From the NCBI GenBank assembly GCA_025201765.1, contig MU623373.1, positions 1 through 64,000 of the forward strand: 64,000 bases of DNA. Direction: 5' to 3'. This document shows positions 23,719 to 36,485 of the stretch, in pieces (positions within the stretch are counted from its first letter, which is position 1; every line of letters begins with the position of its first letter). The DNA comes from Daldinia sp. FL1419 (lineage: Eukaryota > Ascomycota > Sordariomycetes > Xylariales > Hypoxylaceae). Under the pieces are notes generated by a model. That model worked only from the letters and a program-made list of their open reading frames with translations, searched no databases and was not told the origin of the DNA. The position numbers were made by a program, and so were the translations under genes.

Positions 23719-25423
23719 GGGGAATTATCCTCAAGATTCTGTATAAACCACAATCCCAGAAATTAATTTAAACTTGCTCGATGTTCGTCAGATGAAGCCG
23801 ATAACAAAATTTCGACGGGGTCGGATCTAAGTAGCTCCTATCGGTGAACCCCACGCCCACTTACCGGTTTGGGTACTTTCAACCAATCAAATGATGCAAT
23901 TTAATAGCGGGGACTATAGTACTTAATAGAATGGAAAGATGGGATATCTGCATGGAATTTCTGAAATGGTAGGCTCGAGCCATCTCGCATGTATTAAAAG
24001 TTCCGGTATTAGAGGGTATTGGAGGCCATAGCGAGAGGTATAAGAGACTTGGAATAATTTCAAGAAATATGAAGGGTTAAATTATTATTATCAAGGTTCT
24101 TTGCCGAATGAATTAAGTAAAGGGTTGAAAATTGTTATTTGATAATCTTTCATCTTTTTATTACCTTAAATTTAATATGAGCGTTCTTGAATATTATGTT
24201 ATCTCTTAGCGAGCTTTCAAACAGCAGCTGCTCACTTGTATCTTATCCCAAGCGCAAGCGTTCCTTGACTTATCTAACCGAAAAATCTCGATCTCAGTAC
24301 ATAGAAATACTATACAAGTTAGATTTTATTACGTAATACATCAAATCCAAGCACTAAGTATTGAATAATGAATTGTTGTTTACTGTCGTCTTTTTAAAGT
24401 AAACATACATGGCATGTGATAGTAATAGGACGAGATATGGGGTGATGTAGTGTACTTGTATGTGCGTCAGGTACGTTAGTTAATCAAGGTTTAGGTTTCG
24501 AGTTTGCTTGCGGATGCACATGCAATCACGACCCTCATAATTTATAATTTTGGTAGATTCTGGTGATTTTAGTGCGGCTACTTGCATATTTCTCCACGAG
24601 TACGCACCTGGCAACGCTTTAATAGATAATCGAAGCAGCCTAACTGAGTAGAAGCGCACCTACCTTAACATGGGAGCGCCCGGGGTCTTGGCGCGCTACA
24701 CCTAGAACAGTTAATCACCTGTCGATAGCGCCCCTCCCCAGGCGGTTGGCGTGCTGGCGAGTGTTTTCAGGGGCTTCGTCGCACCCACTTACCGTCCTCT
24801 TTAGGGAATGACCTTGACCAGTAGCATTTTATTCCATTCGAGGGTCGGGATCCATCCAGACAACTTCATATAATTCTAAAAATTCCCCCCCTCGCACACT
24901 CTCTTTACCTCTATTCCTTACTGGGTCAGGAAATCAAGTCATCGTTCAGTCCTATAAGGATCTTTTTTTCGTCTTTTCGTCTTTTCGTTTGTTCGAAAAG
25001 GAGAGAATTGAGAAATTGGAAATTTGTGGTTTATAACCCCTCTATCGACTGCGGCGCACTTTCGCGTGCCTCGCAATCTTTCATCAGAGCCGCAACCACA
25101 AATTTGGGGGTGTCTACCTATCGTTCTCTTGACCTCCTTATTTAAACAATCGCTTTCTCGAGACGCCAATTCAATATTGCGGTGAACTCGATATTCGGGG
25201 AACCAATGAGGTTTCAGCTACCCACAACAGCATAGTTGTCACCTATCTCCAACCACAGGAATCGTTCCAAGTTTACCACGACCAAGAAAGGATCCAACAA
25301 CTGCTCCTTACGTCAACTTACGTTCACTTCATCTAGCTTCAAGTTTCACTATAAAGTTCAACAAGATAGGAATTAAATACTGCGTTGGAAAAGACTTCAT
25401 ACTTTGAAGCAATTGCATTCAAG
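23719..25423. other. Divergent intergenic region between TIM54 and cot-1
   Basis: A bidirectional promoter region of about 1.7 kb. The left half is AT-rich. The right half (24600-25420) is more balanced and pyrimidine-rich, and is likely the long promoter and leader of the kinase gene. The short ORFs show nothing. Confidence 0.55.
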
Positions 25424-27502
<2,079 letters not shown>

Positions 27503-28356
27503 GCGTGTGGATTATGTACCCTGTCTTGACCATCAAACCCTTTAGAAGCCTGTTTGGCTTATCATTTCCAAGGGCTAAAGATTAGGACAAGTGAAGATTT
27601 GGACTTTATGGGGTCGTGGCTTAGGCCACTAAATTGTCTGGCATATCCCCGGATCCAGGAAATAATGATGCGGCGAGACCTGGTAGTCTCATGCCCCCCG
27701 AGAAAGAAAGAAATCATAGTGAAACACATTTCTGAAATGAAGATATGGTAGTCTGATCACGCTAATATCACGACTGCTAAATCAAAGGGCGATACCACTT
27801 TTGCTGCCTCGCGTTGTTTTTGATGTGTGATGAAGCCCATCCATGGTAATAAACCGTTAATGAAAAGCCAATTGGCATAACGATTGCATGGTTATTACCT
27901 TTGCTTCGTGAATGTACGTAGGTGCGATTGCTGTAAATAAATAAATAAATAGAATTCATAATGCATACACTTCTCAAATAATGCCTCCAAGTTTGACGTG
28001 AATAGTTCAGGTACCAAGGTAGGTGGATAGGTACCTAACTACCTAATTAAAAAGGGGGGATACGATTACTTAATCATGTGGAATCGAAAGTGGCAACATT
28101 GACAGTCAGCTGGCAGATGTTATCTTATCTCCCTAGCTTCTAAACCCTGTTAAGTGAATCAATTATTAGAAGCAGCTTCTTATTACCTTCGATCCCCATA
28201 ACCAAGTTACACGCTTCCCTTCTTATTCCAACAATTGAACATCAACGAATCTCTTATCCAATCCACCCCAAACACCTCAACGCGACTACAAAACCCTCCA
28301 TACTTACTACCTCAACGCTTTAGGTGCCAAGAAAGCAGCGCGCAAGAAGATACAAA
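27503..28356. other. Intergenic: cot-1 3' region and prp11 promoter
   Basis: Nothing coding is seen. Palindromic tacctaggta-type repeats lie at 28009-28046. The stretch 28200-28356 is C/A-rich and probably the leader of the splicing-factor gene; a TTTAG just before 28324 could be a 5' UTR intron acceptor. Confidence 0.55.
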
Positions 28357-29088
28357 ATGGATTATCAGAACCGCGCCGGTTCCAAATTCGGCGGCGGTGG
28401 TGTCGCCTCCCACAGTGCCACCAATGCCGACCGACGAGAACGTCTACGCAAGCTCGCTCTCGAAACCATCGATCTCGACAAGGACCCTTATTTCTTCAAA
28501 AACCACGTCGGTTCATTCGAATGTCGTCTGTGTTTGACAGTACACCAAAATGACGGCTCTTACCTCGCACATACCCAGGGCAAGAAGCATCAAACGAACC
28601 TAGCGCGTCGTGCCGCCCGCGAGCAGAAGGAAGGGAAGAGCCAGGTTGATCCTAACACGGGATTGCCGGTTGGTGTGGTAGGCGCAGGCTTCGGGGCGGG
28701 GATGGTGAGGCGTAATATTGTCAAGATTGGACGGCCGGGATACAAGATCACGAAAGTACGAGACCAGGTGACGCGGCAGCAGGGATTGCTATTCCAACTA
28801 CAGTATCCGGAGATCGGACAGGGCATCACGCCCAAGGTGCGATTCATGAGCGCGTTCGAGCAGCGCGTCGAGGAGCCGCCTGATAAAAACTTTCAGTACA
28901 TGCTTGTTGCCGCAGAGCCGTATGAGACGTGCGGGTTCAAGCTACAGGCGCGAGAGATCGATCGCTCGGGAGACCGGTATTGGACTTGGTGGGACGCGGA
29001 TCTGAAGGAGTTTTGGGTCCAGGTTATGTTCTTGACGGAGCGGGAGGAGAGATACGTCGGTGTGCCGGGGTTGCCGGGCCGGAGGTGA
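28357..29088 (+). CDS. prp11: Splicing factor 3a subunit 2 (Prp11/SF3A2)
   Basis: Intronless, 243 residues; start at MDYQNRAGSKFGGGG, the hallmark N-terminus of SF3A2. A U1-type C2H2 zinc finger has Cys56, Cys59, His72 and His78 (FECRLC...YLAHTQGKKH). The conserved SF3A2 core follows: PGYKITKVRDQ, LLFQLQYPEI, PRF-like PKVRFMSAFEQRVE, FQYMLVAAEPYETCGFKLQ, and WTWWDADLKEFWVQVMF. SF3a is part of the U2 snRNP and is needed for prespliceosome assembly. The animal protein's Pro-rich C-terminal repeats are absent, as usual in fungi. The frame is open 33 nt further upstream, but only from a GTG. Confidence 0.96.
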   Translation: MDYQNRAGSKFGGGGVASHSATNADRRERLRKLALETIDLDKDPYFFKNHVGSFECRLCLTVHQNDGSYLAHTQGKKHQTNLARRAAREQKEGKSQVDPNTGLPVGVVGAGFGAGMVRRNIVKIGRPGYKITKVRDQVTRQQGLLFQLQYPEIGQGITPKVRFMSAFEQRVEEPPDKNFQYMLVAAEPYETCGFKLQAREIDRSGDRYWTWWDADLKEFWVQVMFLTEREERYVGVPGLPGRR

Positions 29089-29575
29089 TAGTTTTACGGG
29101 TTGTGGTAGGAAGTTAATTTTAATGGATAGAGCGGTGGAGCTCTATATCCCCAGGCCGGGGAAGCGAAATATACAGTCAAGAGTGGTATTCTAGCTTCGA
29201 TGGTGGGCTACCTGTTCAGTGAGACGGTCGCTTGACAAATCAGCCCTCCGCCTGTAAGTGGCTTGTTGAAAGAACACTCTAAAGGTGCTACGGTTGATAT
29301 GGTCACCTACTAATACGAGATAGGCCGCTTCACCGTCACTTTTAAGGCGGTTAGGTTATTTCTTATGGCAACAACGGCAAAAAACTACTTAACGGAATGA
29401 AGAATTGTGTTATGTTATTGATTACAACCCGATCGCTCGAAAAAAAAACCCCAAAAAACCCAAACCCCCCCCCCAAAAAAAAAACCTCTGAGACTATCTG
29501 GGGCTTAGATCTGTAGGGCTCTACGTAGTATGTGACGCCCAATTCAAGGTTCCATCGATTTATTTCTATCCTGAA
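29089..29575. other. Convergent intergenic region with C/A homopolymer patch
   Basis: Lies between prp11 and the BTB gene (3' ends facing). It holds a low-complexity patch at 29441-29487 made of alternating A-runs and C-runs. No ORF of interest. Confidence 0.6.
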
Positions 29576-30751
29576 TCAACCCGAAATACTATCTCGCCAA
29601 GTCGGCGCCGTTATTTTCATCCCGTTCATCCAAACATGTACCGTGGTGAAGCCGTGTATTTTGAGTGTATCCGGGAAAACGGATTTTGGAAGCTGACAGT
29701 AATGAAACGCGTATGAATAATCTTTGGGGGATGTCCACTGTGGAATAGTCAAATGTTTGATCATAGTATAAGTAGATACGGTACTATGTCCAGCATACGG
29801 GTACCGCAGTGGTGGATCGAGGGCCTTCTTTGCGTGCAACTGTATATTGAGCGCACCCAGCATCATCGACGAACATCCAAATGAACATCCCTGTCGAAGT
29901 TCACGCAAGTCGTTAAGAAAGTCATATAAGGCAGTGAACATCCCATCTAGGTATAGCTTTCTACGCTTGTCAAACGTCTCTGCCGATGCAATTAGCTAGC
30001 TGCCTGCATCCTATTACACAAACTACTAACCAGCAACATTCGTGATCGGTAGGCCCAAGGTTGGTAGTTCCCCCGGGCACTCTTCCATAGCCAGCCGCGT
30101 TGCATTGACAAACTTGGGTCCTTTCTCGAATACCCAGCTAACCAGGATCCATAGAATGTGGTCTCTACCAAACGAATTGTGCTCGGGTTGTGTCATTCTA
30201 CTTAACCATATACTCAACCACACCGTAACTACCTCGTTGCATTGGTAATAGTCGACAAGTACGGCAAGTCTAGCAAGAGTTTCGAGGGTTATTGTGTAAG
30301 GCACCTTATAATTATGACCGTGAATAATCCTCATTAGGAGGAGCATGGCATCGTCGTCCCAGTCATAAGCGTCTACGTGCCGACGACCATCTGAAGATGC
30401 CGAGGTTGCTTCTTTCCAAGGACCGCGTAATGAATTTTTGAAGTACTCGGAAGCCAGAATCAAATGCTTCGAGGACAGGATGAACTGCACCGTTGGTGAT
30501 GGACTAATAGGTTGATCCAATGTAGACAATTCTGGCTCTATTTTGACGGGTTCTATGGTTTGGGTTTGAGGATCAGCCTCGTGTATATTGGAATCCTGGT
30601 GCCTCGAGATAGGTTGCTCCGTTCGAGAAGAAGCCGTCTTCTCGTACCACTTATCGTCCCAGACGGCAAACGGCGCTTTTGGATTATGAAGTGTAAGGAG
30701 GACATCCCCCTCGGGGTCGAGCTCCCAAGGCGCTGTAATTAGATCTTTCAT
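29576..30751 (-). CDS. BTB/POZ domain protein (fungal, function unknown)
   Basis: Minus-strand exons 30031-30751 and 29576-29979, joined by a 51-nt intron (29980-30030; GTTAGT...GGCAG), give 374 residues. The junction reads ITNVAE|TFDKRRKLYLDG. The N-terminus has the fungal BTB opening (DPEGDVLLTLHNP), a 60-residue hydrophilic insert, then FILSSKHLILASEYFKNSL, the core BTB strand-helix signature, and DDDAMLLLMRIIHGHNYKVP with a following BACK-like helical part (LARLAVLVDYYQCNEVVTVW). Proteins of this fungal group are numerous and mostly uncharacterised. BTB domains mediate dimerisation and often act as Cul3 adaptors, but that role is not shown here. The C-terminal half has GCSFGCSSMMLGAL, typical of the group. 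Confidence 0.85.
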
Positions 30752-31217
30752 AATGCCGAGGCTGAATTCTTGGTGGAATGGGATCTCGGTACTGCCTTAC
30801 AGATATAAAGATAAAAATATGGCGTCAATGTGTGTAGCTAAACATGAGAATCGAGGCGAATTTAGAAAGTTGAAGACACTCCACGTATATACCTATGCAG
30901 TGTTAATATCATGAAGGCAGGCGCGTAAAACGCTCCAACTAGTAAATCAGTTTTTCTCTCTCTCCCTCTTTCTTTATTTTTGTTTATAGAAAAAAAAAGG
31001 AAACAAGAATTCATACCTTAGGTATCAACATTACCACACGGGAGTTCCTACCTATATTACCCACCTAGGCAGATAGGTAGGTAAGGAGTTAGCATCTTAC
31101 ATCTTTTTACTGCGATACTTGTTTACGCTTCTGCAAAATAAATATTTTCTAGGTTCTACCTTGCCCACACCAGGCCGGGCTTCGTCACGCAACGTATTAA
31201 ACCCCCTATGTTGCAGT

Positions 31218-31297
<80 letters not shown>

Positions 31298-31954
31298 GGG
31301 GGGGGGGGGGGTGGGGGNNNNNNNNNNTTTTGTTAAATAAATTTTTTATTTTTTATATCTTGCCCCCACCAGCCCGGGCTTGGTTACGCAACCTATAAAA
31401 CCCAATCTTTTTCATTAACCCCCCCCCCCCCCCCCCCCCCCAGATGGGTACGACTTGATTACAATCCGAGCAACGTGGCATGCATGTTGTAGTTACGCCA
31501 ATCCTTTAAGACATTAAAATAGGATTGCCATATGCGATAGATCCTAAAGGAAACGTTCATTAAAATAGCCACTTGATTACCTAGGTATCTAGGGTAAATA
31601 ATATAAGTTTCCTAAGCGCGATTAGCATATCCCCCTTAATAATTAAGTAGAAGTTATATACCTTCAAGTTAACCCGTGTAAAATATAGGCAGGGACCTGC
31701 TCACACAAGACTAATATTTTATTCGCCAACTCCTGTTTAATTGGGACGAGAGCGTCTTTTATAACCCATTATGCAAGGAACTGCGTCCTATGAGTAAGAC
31801 TTTAAATCAACCGGACCTCCGGGAGGCGGATATCCGGTCTTGAGATTTTTAAAAAATTTTAATCTTTTTTTTTTAGTTCATGGTGACCGAGAAACCAGTG
31901 AATAATATAGTATAAAGTGCTGGTAGACTACCAAGCGTATTAGCTAACTTCATC
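30752..31954. other. Intergenic with assembly gap
   Basis: Divergent region between the BTB gene and the FSH hydrolase. It contains tacctaggta motifs (31050-31083), the homopolymer/gap structure at 31130-31441, and AT-rich DNA up to the hydrolase start. No gene is seen. Confidence 0.6.
31220..31441. other. G-run, 10-N gap, noisy duplicate flank and C-run (assembly artefact)
   Basis: G-run 31220-31317 (two Ts), N gap 31318-31327, then 31328-31418, which is an imperfect copy of 31130-31219 (shared ctaccttgccc.caccag..cgggctt.gt.acgcaac.tat.aaaccc), then a C-run 31419-31441 and unique DNA. This is best read as failed sequencing through a single homopolymer. Confidence 0.75.
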
Positions 31955-32807
31955 ATGAGAATTCTCTGCCTTCACGACGACGGCCAGAATGAGAATATCT
32001 TGAAATCTGAATTGGGTATGTGCCTATACCCGCAAAGTTACCACTGTATTATATCGCTTACTGACTCTTTAGATAGCTCCTCTATTATCAAATTTGCAGC
32101 AGTCAAATCTAACTCTCGCATTTGAATTTCTCAATGGTCCTTTACAATGTCTGGGCTCGCCGAAGGGAGACTCGTCAGAATTATACCGCTACAAGTTCTT
32201 CGAAGTTGAAGAAGTTGGAGATATTCGTAAAGCTGGAGACTGGTTAGTTAGGAAATTAGACCACGATGGGCCCTACGATGGAATATTAGCAATTTCTCAA
32301 GGTGCCGCCGTCGTCTCCAGCTTCCTCTTATACCGGCAATGGTACGATCATGAGTTACCGGCCCCCTTCAGATTTGCCATTTTTATCAATGGAGGTATTC
32401 CGCTCAAGATCCTAAAGGACCTGGGTGTACCTGTCTCTAATGAAGCAGTAAATGTAGTAGCAGAAGCAAAGCTACAGCGAGAGCGAGGACTTGATCCATT
32501 GCCGGCCCATATAACTAAGGCGCGCCGGGCGGTGTTTAACTCGGATGATTGCTTTGGACTAAATCTAAACAAGATTCCGTTGGAACTCAAGATAAGGATA
32601 CCGACTGTACACGTATGGGGTGGGAATAACCCTTTGTTTTCAACTTCGGTTCAACTCACGGGGCTCTGCGATCCATATATTAGGAAGATACAAGTGCACA
32701 AAGGGTCTCACGAGATACCCCGCGACGAGGAAGAACTATCGGAATTGGTATCACTGATTGAATGGTGCATCCAGCGTGCTACATGGCCTGGTCAAGCGCA
32801 AATATAA
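31955..32807 (+). CDS. FSH-family serine hydrolase
   Basis: Exons 31955-32015 and 32077-32807, with a 61-nt intron (GTATGT...GATAG), give 263 residues. The start MRILCLHDDGQNENILKSEL matches the FSH1/OVCA2 opening (usually LCLHGxGxN). Further motifs are GPYDGILAISQGAAVVSSFLLY (nucleophile elbow, Ser in SQGA), then FAIFINGGIP, IPTVHVWGGNNPL, and HKGSHEIPRDEEEL with the likely catalytic His. The elbow reads AISQG instead of the usual GFSQG, a mild deviation. FSH hydrolases are small alpha/beta esterases; some fungal ones release polyketides, but no polyketide gene is near. The substrate is unknown. Confidence 0.87.
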
Positions 32808-34032
32808 GATTTCATTATGCTCGCAACTAGGATGATGGCGAAGTCATAGACGATATGTGCGTGTATAGTGCTCCATGATTAGCTTGTGGAATAATATTAT
32901 CGCGTATATGAGACATTGCTAAGCGGCCTTTGTAGAATTCTCCTTTTGACACAATTCGTTGCGTGGCATGTGATAGGACACAAATAGGAGACTGATGCGA
33001 GTAATGACTTCCTCTGTCTCAGTTTGGCTCGTCATCCGAGTCACCCCAGCCCGAATGATCTCTATCTTTGCAATCTTTTACACGCTCGCAACATTTCACA
33101 GCATTTCTTTTGGCGTCTCTTTTCTAAGAAAAAAAAATTATAAATAAAAAATCTTAAGTTGGCTATAAATTCCGGTACTGGAAATATCGAAATTTATGTT
33201 ACATGCGAAGCGGAGTCGTTCGCTTGTTAAGGCTAGTATAGTGCACCTATTCGAAGTTGGTGTACCGCTCGTGATCTTCGACGATCTTTTAACGATAGAT
33301 AAGAATTACGCCAGATGTATCGACTTTCTTACATATGATGTAGCAACGCAAAAGCAAAAAGTAGAAAGAGGACCAAAACTGTACGTAAGAGGCCTAGGAA
33401 AGTAGACAGCTCTATCCGAAGGAGGTAAGCTGTTGCGGAGGGACCGAAAGGAGAGAAAGCTCTCTCGATATGGAGTCAGCCAAATATTCTACAAGGTAGG
33501 GTTACTATCACACTAGAAGCGCCGACTAACATCTCCTTGTCGTTCACTCCGACGTCACTGCCTAGTACTGCTTACTCTCGGCTCGTGGTCTTACAGTTCT
33601 ATTGTTACTTTAAATGGCGAGTGCTCTTTTCCATGAGACTTCGTACCTGGCTTCTCTCCTTAGGAGCGACCCTAGCCAGGGGATCAACGTCAGCCATTCC
33701 CCTTCAAGTCTTTATAAGGTTATCTAATTATGTCAGCCAGGAGTTATAGCAGTGTGATGGGAATAGAACGTGAGACAGATTGAACCTTTTCAAGGCGAGG
33801 CGATGACTAGATGCAAATCATGTAACGGTGCATGACCCCTCGGTCAGGTGAGGCGACTCATAGGATTCTTATCTACGGGGTTGACTATAACATATACACT
33901 ATCATATATAAACGATATTTCATACACCCCCAAGCTAGGAACTGACATCCATAACATCAAAGAATCAAGACACTTATGCTCCCGTAGTTCGAGACGCGGA
34001 AATAATATCTCTTGGCAAGAAGCTTCGCAACG
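32808..34032. other. Intergenic, no gene seen
   Basis: 3' region of the hydrolase and promoter of the SLATT gene. A 69-codon frame at 33196-33405 has no ATG-supported homologue character. Nothing else was recognised. Confidence 0.55.
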
Positions 34033-34836
34033 ATGTCTGATGGCAAAGACGTCCACTCCCCTCTCCTTAGTCCGGGTTCGAAGACTTCGGTTCCTCAGAT
34101 AAGCTCTCCTTCGGCGCCCAAGTCATCCAAAGCGCCCGCCTCGCCTCAGAAGCCAAGCATACCGAACCCAACACCAACTGATCCCGCGCCTATAAAGAGT
34201 ATCACGAGTCTGTCGTGGGGGGCCCCGGCGGGTCTTGCTATCCGTGGACCCAACGACGAGAATCTCGTCATCTTTAGAAAGGCTTTAGGAATAAACTATA
34301 CCCGCGAAACCACCGAAAGCGGTACTCTCGAAGAGGGACGCAAATCCGCGGTTGGCATATATAAAAATGTGATTTACACTCAGCAGAAAAAGGCTGTCCA
34401 GAATGCCCTTCTCACTGCCTTGCTCTACCTTTGCTACTTCGCTCAGATTGTCATCGGCGCAGCACTGACGGCCATCGGCCCGCAATCTGCGCGGTACGAA
34501 ACCATCGTCACCGTTCTGGGAGCCATCAACACCGTCTTGGCCGGACTGCTGGCTTTGATCAAGGGCTCCGGACAGCCGCAGAGGCTGGAGAAGGATCGCG
34601 TCGGGTTCAGGAGACTACAGGACTGGATCGAAGAGACCGAAGCACTGCTCGCCGTTGGTGTGATCGGACGAGACAGGAAGGAGGTTGGCTTGTTAGTCGA
34701 GAGCGCCTTCAAGCGGTATAACGCGGCCAAGGTGAGTGTTGAGAACAACAGTCCCGACTTCTACGTCAACCAGCCGGATTCGGGCGACGAAATGTCAGAT
34801 ACTGCTGGTAAACCGTTACGGCACTATGCGCCTTGA
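34033..34836 (+). CDS. Fungal SLATT-domain (two-TM effector) protein
   Basis: Intronless, 267 residues; start at MSDGKDVHSPLL. The first ~60 residues are Pro/Ser/Lys-rich and disordered. Then comes the fungal SLATT layout: LAIRGPNDENLVIFRKALGI, a helix ending EEGRKSAVGIYKNVIYTQQKKAVQNAL, TM1 at about 123-148 (LLTALLYLCYFAQIVIGAALTAIG), TM2 at about 157-178 (IVTVLGAINTVLAGLLALIKG), followed by QPQRLEKDRVGFRRLQDWIEETEAL. SLATT stands for SMODS and SLOG-associating 2TM effector domain. Bacterial members are predicted pore-forming effectors in defence systems; roles in fungi are not established. The next gene, 1.65 kb downstream on the same strand, is a HeLo-NACHT protein, which makes an immunity context plausible (inference). 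Confidence 0.82.
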   Translation: MSDGKDVHSPLLSPGSKTSVPQISSPSAPKSSKAPASPQKPSIPNPTPTDPAPIKSITSLSWGAPAGLAIRGPNDENLVIFRKALGINYTRETTESGTLEEGRKSAVGIYKNVIYTQQKKAVQNALLTALLYLCYFAQIVIGAALTAIGPQSARYETIVTVLGAINTVLAGLLALIKGSGQPQRLEKDRVGFRRLQDWIEETEALLAVGVIGRDRKEVGLLVESAFKRYNAAKVSVENNSPDFYVNQPDSGDEMSDTAGKPLRHYAP

Positions 34837-36403
34837 TCGGATAGTCTCGAATACTTGACCGTACGGATAGGTGCGGATACCAGTTCTTGACCGAGTGTTG
34901 TCAGACTGCAAAGGGGGGAGGGGGGGAGCTAAGAATAGGGGGCGTTCCGGTGATTAGTGACTTAAAGGGGTTACATCTGTTAGACATAGGTGGCGATGGG
35001 CGGTTGACTTCTAGTCCTACATTGACATGTGTTTAAAAGTTTATTGCATGGCTATATTATTATCTAATAGACATCTTTGAAATCCGACGTTAGCTGTTAC
35101 ACCCGTACCTGCGTAACTGCATGACACCCGCAGCGAGTCTGGGGTGACCAATAGTCCAGTCTATTGATCTTGGGATGTCGTCAGCGTGTATTTCTGGGGA
35201 CATATCTCATTATTGGTAAGATTCCGGCACTTATATTGTCCTTTATGGTTTGGCTGACCTCAGAGGCTGTATGACTATACCCCCATAATCCGATGTTCAC
35301 AATGTCATGGCATAAGCTTCTGGGCGACGAATTAGGAATTATCGCATTCAATAGTGCTGACAAGTCGGTAGTGCACTAATACTCTCGGCACCATCAAAGA
35401 GCCTCTTTTGCCAAAGTCAACTCGGATAATGGCGAGTTTTCAACTTCGAGCTATTTGTTTTTGAAGGTCTACCTCTAGATGTAATAGGCACGTACCTAGG
35501 GACTACTCATATGACTTATAGTATAGTATATAATTGTGATCTTTTATTCTCCATGGTTCATGGTAGAAATGTAATTCAGGTTTACTCTTTAAGACGCCGA
35601 AGACCCTTTCAACCCGAACGACATCGACTTAAACCCATAGCACGCCTGGCTCTTATAGTCCTTGTTCTCAAGGAGACTGCTTTTTGGTAATGGAGCCATC
35701 TTAATTCTTTTTAATATGGGTTAGTAAGTAGGTAGGTAAGCTGAAAATGTCGTCGGGTCCGGTTCGCCTGCCAAATGGTAATTGCCATAAATACCTACCT
35801 ACCTAACCTAGGGATATAGGCCTTGAGGAATTTTCTAACCTTTTTTTTTTTTTTTTTTTTTGTTGAAAAATAAAGAAAATGGTATTGAAGGTTGTCTTAG
35901 GCCCGTGGTGTGATTGGGACTCTGGTTAAGCAATGCAGTATCAAGATGATCGATCTTGGCAACTATCACGAAAGACTCGAAGCCTTAAAAGGGGCCCGCC
36001 AATTGGTTTGCTTATTCCCAGCTCTAAGCTATAGCAGGGCGTTCTGGCCCGATTTTCTCTAAGCCCTATCATTTCCTGCAAGCCCCCTGAAAGCCTTACT
36101 TCGGACTTATCCAGAGTCCAAATAGAATTTCCATTGGTTTAATTCATATTAAGACGAGCGATCTATTCCGTTGAAGCACAATCCCTGGTTCACAATAACA
36201 AATGGCAGAAGCGATAATTCAATACGTTTTGTGGCAGTGCCCCGGAGGATGCCCAAGACGATACCCAAAGAGGCCGCCTTAGACGCACTGGTGGTGGTTT
36301 TGACAATGCCACGCTCTCAGCCACTTATCAATAACCACCCCATGTCCTCTTAATCTCGCAATGCCGTATGATCTCTTCTTAAGCTGTTGGTTACGACATA
36401 TTA

Positions 36404-36437
<34 letters not shown>

Positions 36438-36485
36438 CCCCCAAAAAGCCAGTTTAGTTCTCGAAGCAACTACTTGCACTTTTGA
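34837..36485. other. Intergenic between the SLATT and NLR-like genes
   Basis: No coding exon seen. It contains tacctaggta motifs (35780-35815), a T-run at 35841-35861 followed by gttgaaaaataaagaaaatgg, and a T-run abutting an A-run (36406-36437) about 50 nt before the NLR-like ATG. That inverted homopolymer could be genuine or a sequencing problem. Confidence 0.6.

Noticed and set aside
29441..29487. A/C homopolymer patch considered as telomere-like repeat
   Set aside because: Runs are irregular (A-runs and C-runs of varied length) and do not follow a ttaggg/ccctaa period.
33196..33405. 69-codon plus-strand frame between the FSH and SLATT genes
   Set aside because: No family resemblance, no supporting splice structure, and AT-rich surroundings; a chance ORF is likelier.
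34431..34748. Frames of about 100 codons on both strands inside the SLATT gene
   Set aside because: They are alternative-frame shadows of the SLATT coding sequence.
35900..36010. Possible degenerate tRNA-like segment on the minus strand (gatagttgccaagatc ... agagtcccaatca)
   Set aside because: A and B boxes are only vaguely matched and no acceptor stem could be paired.
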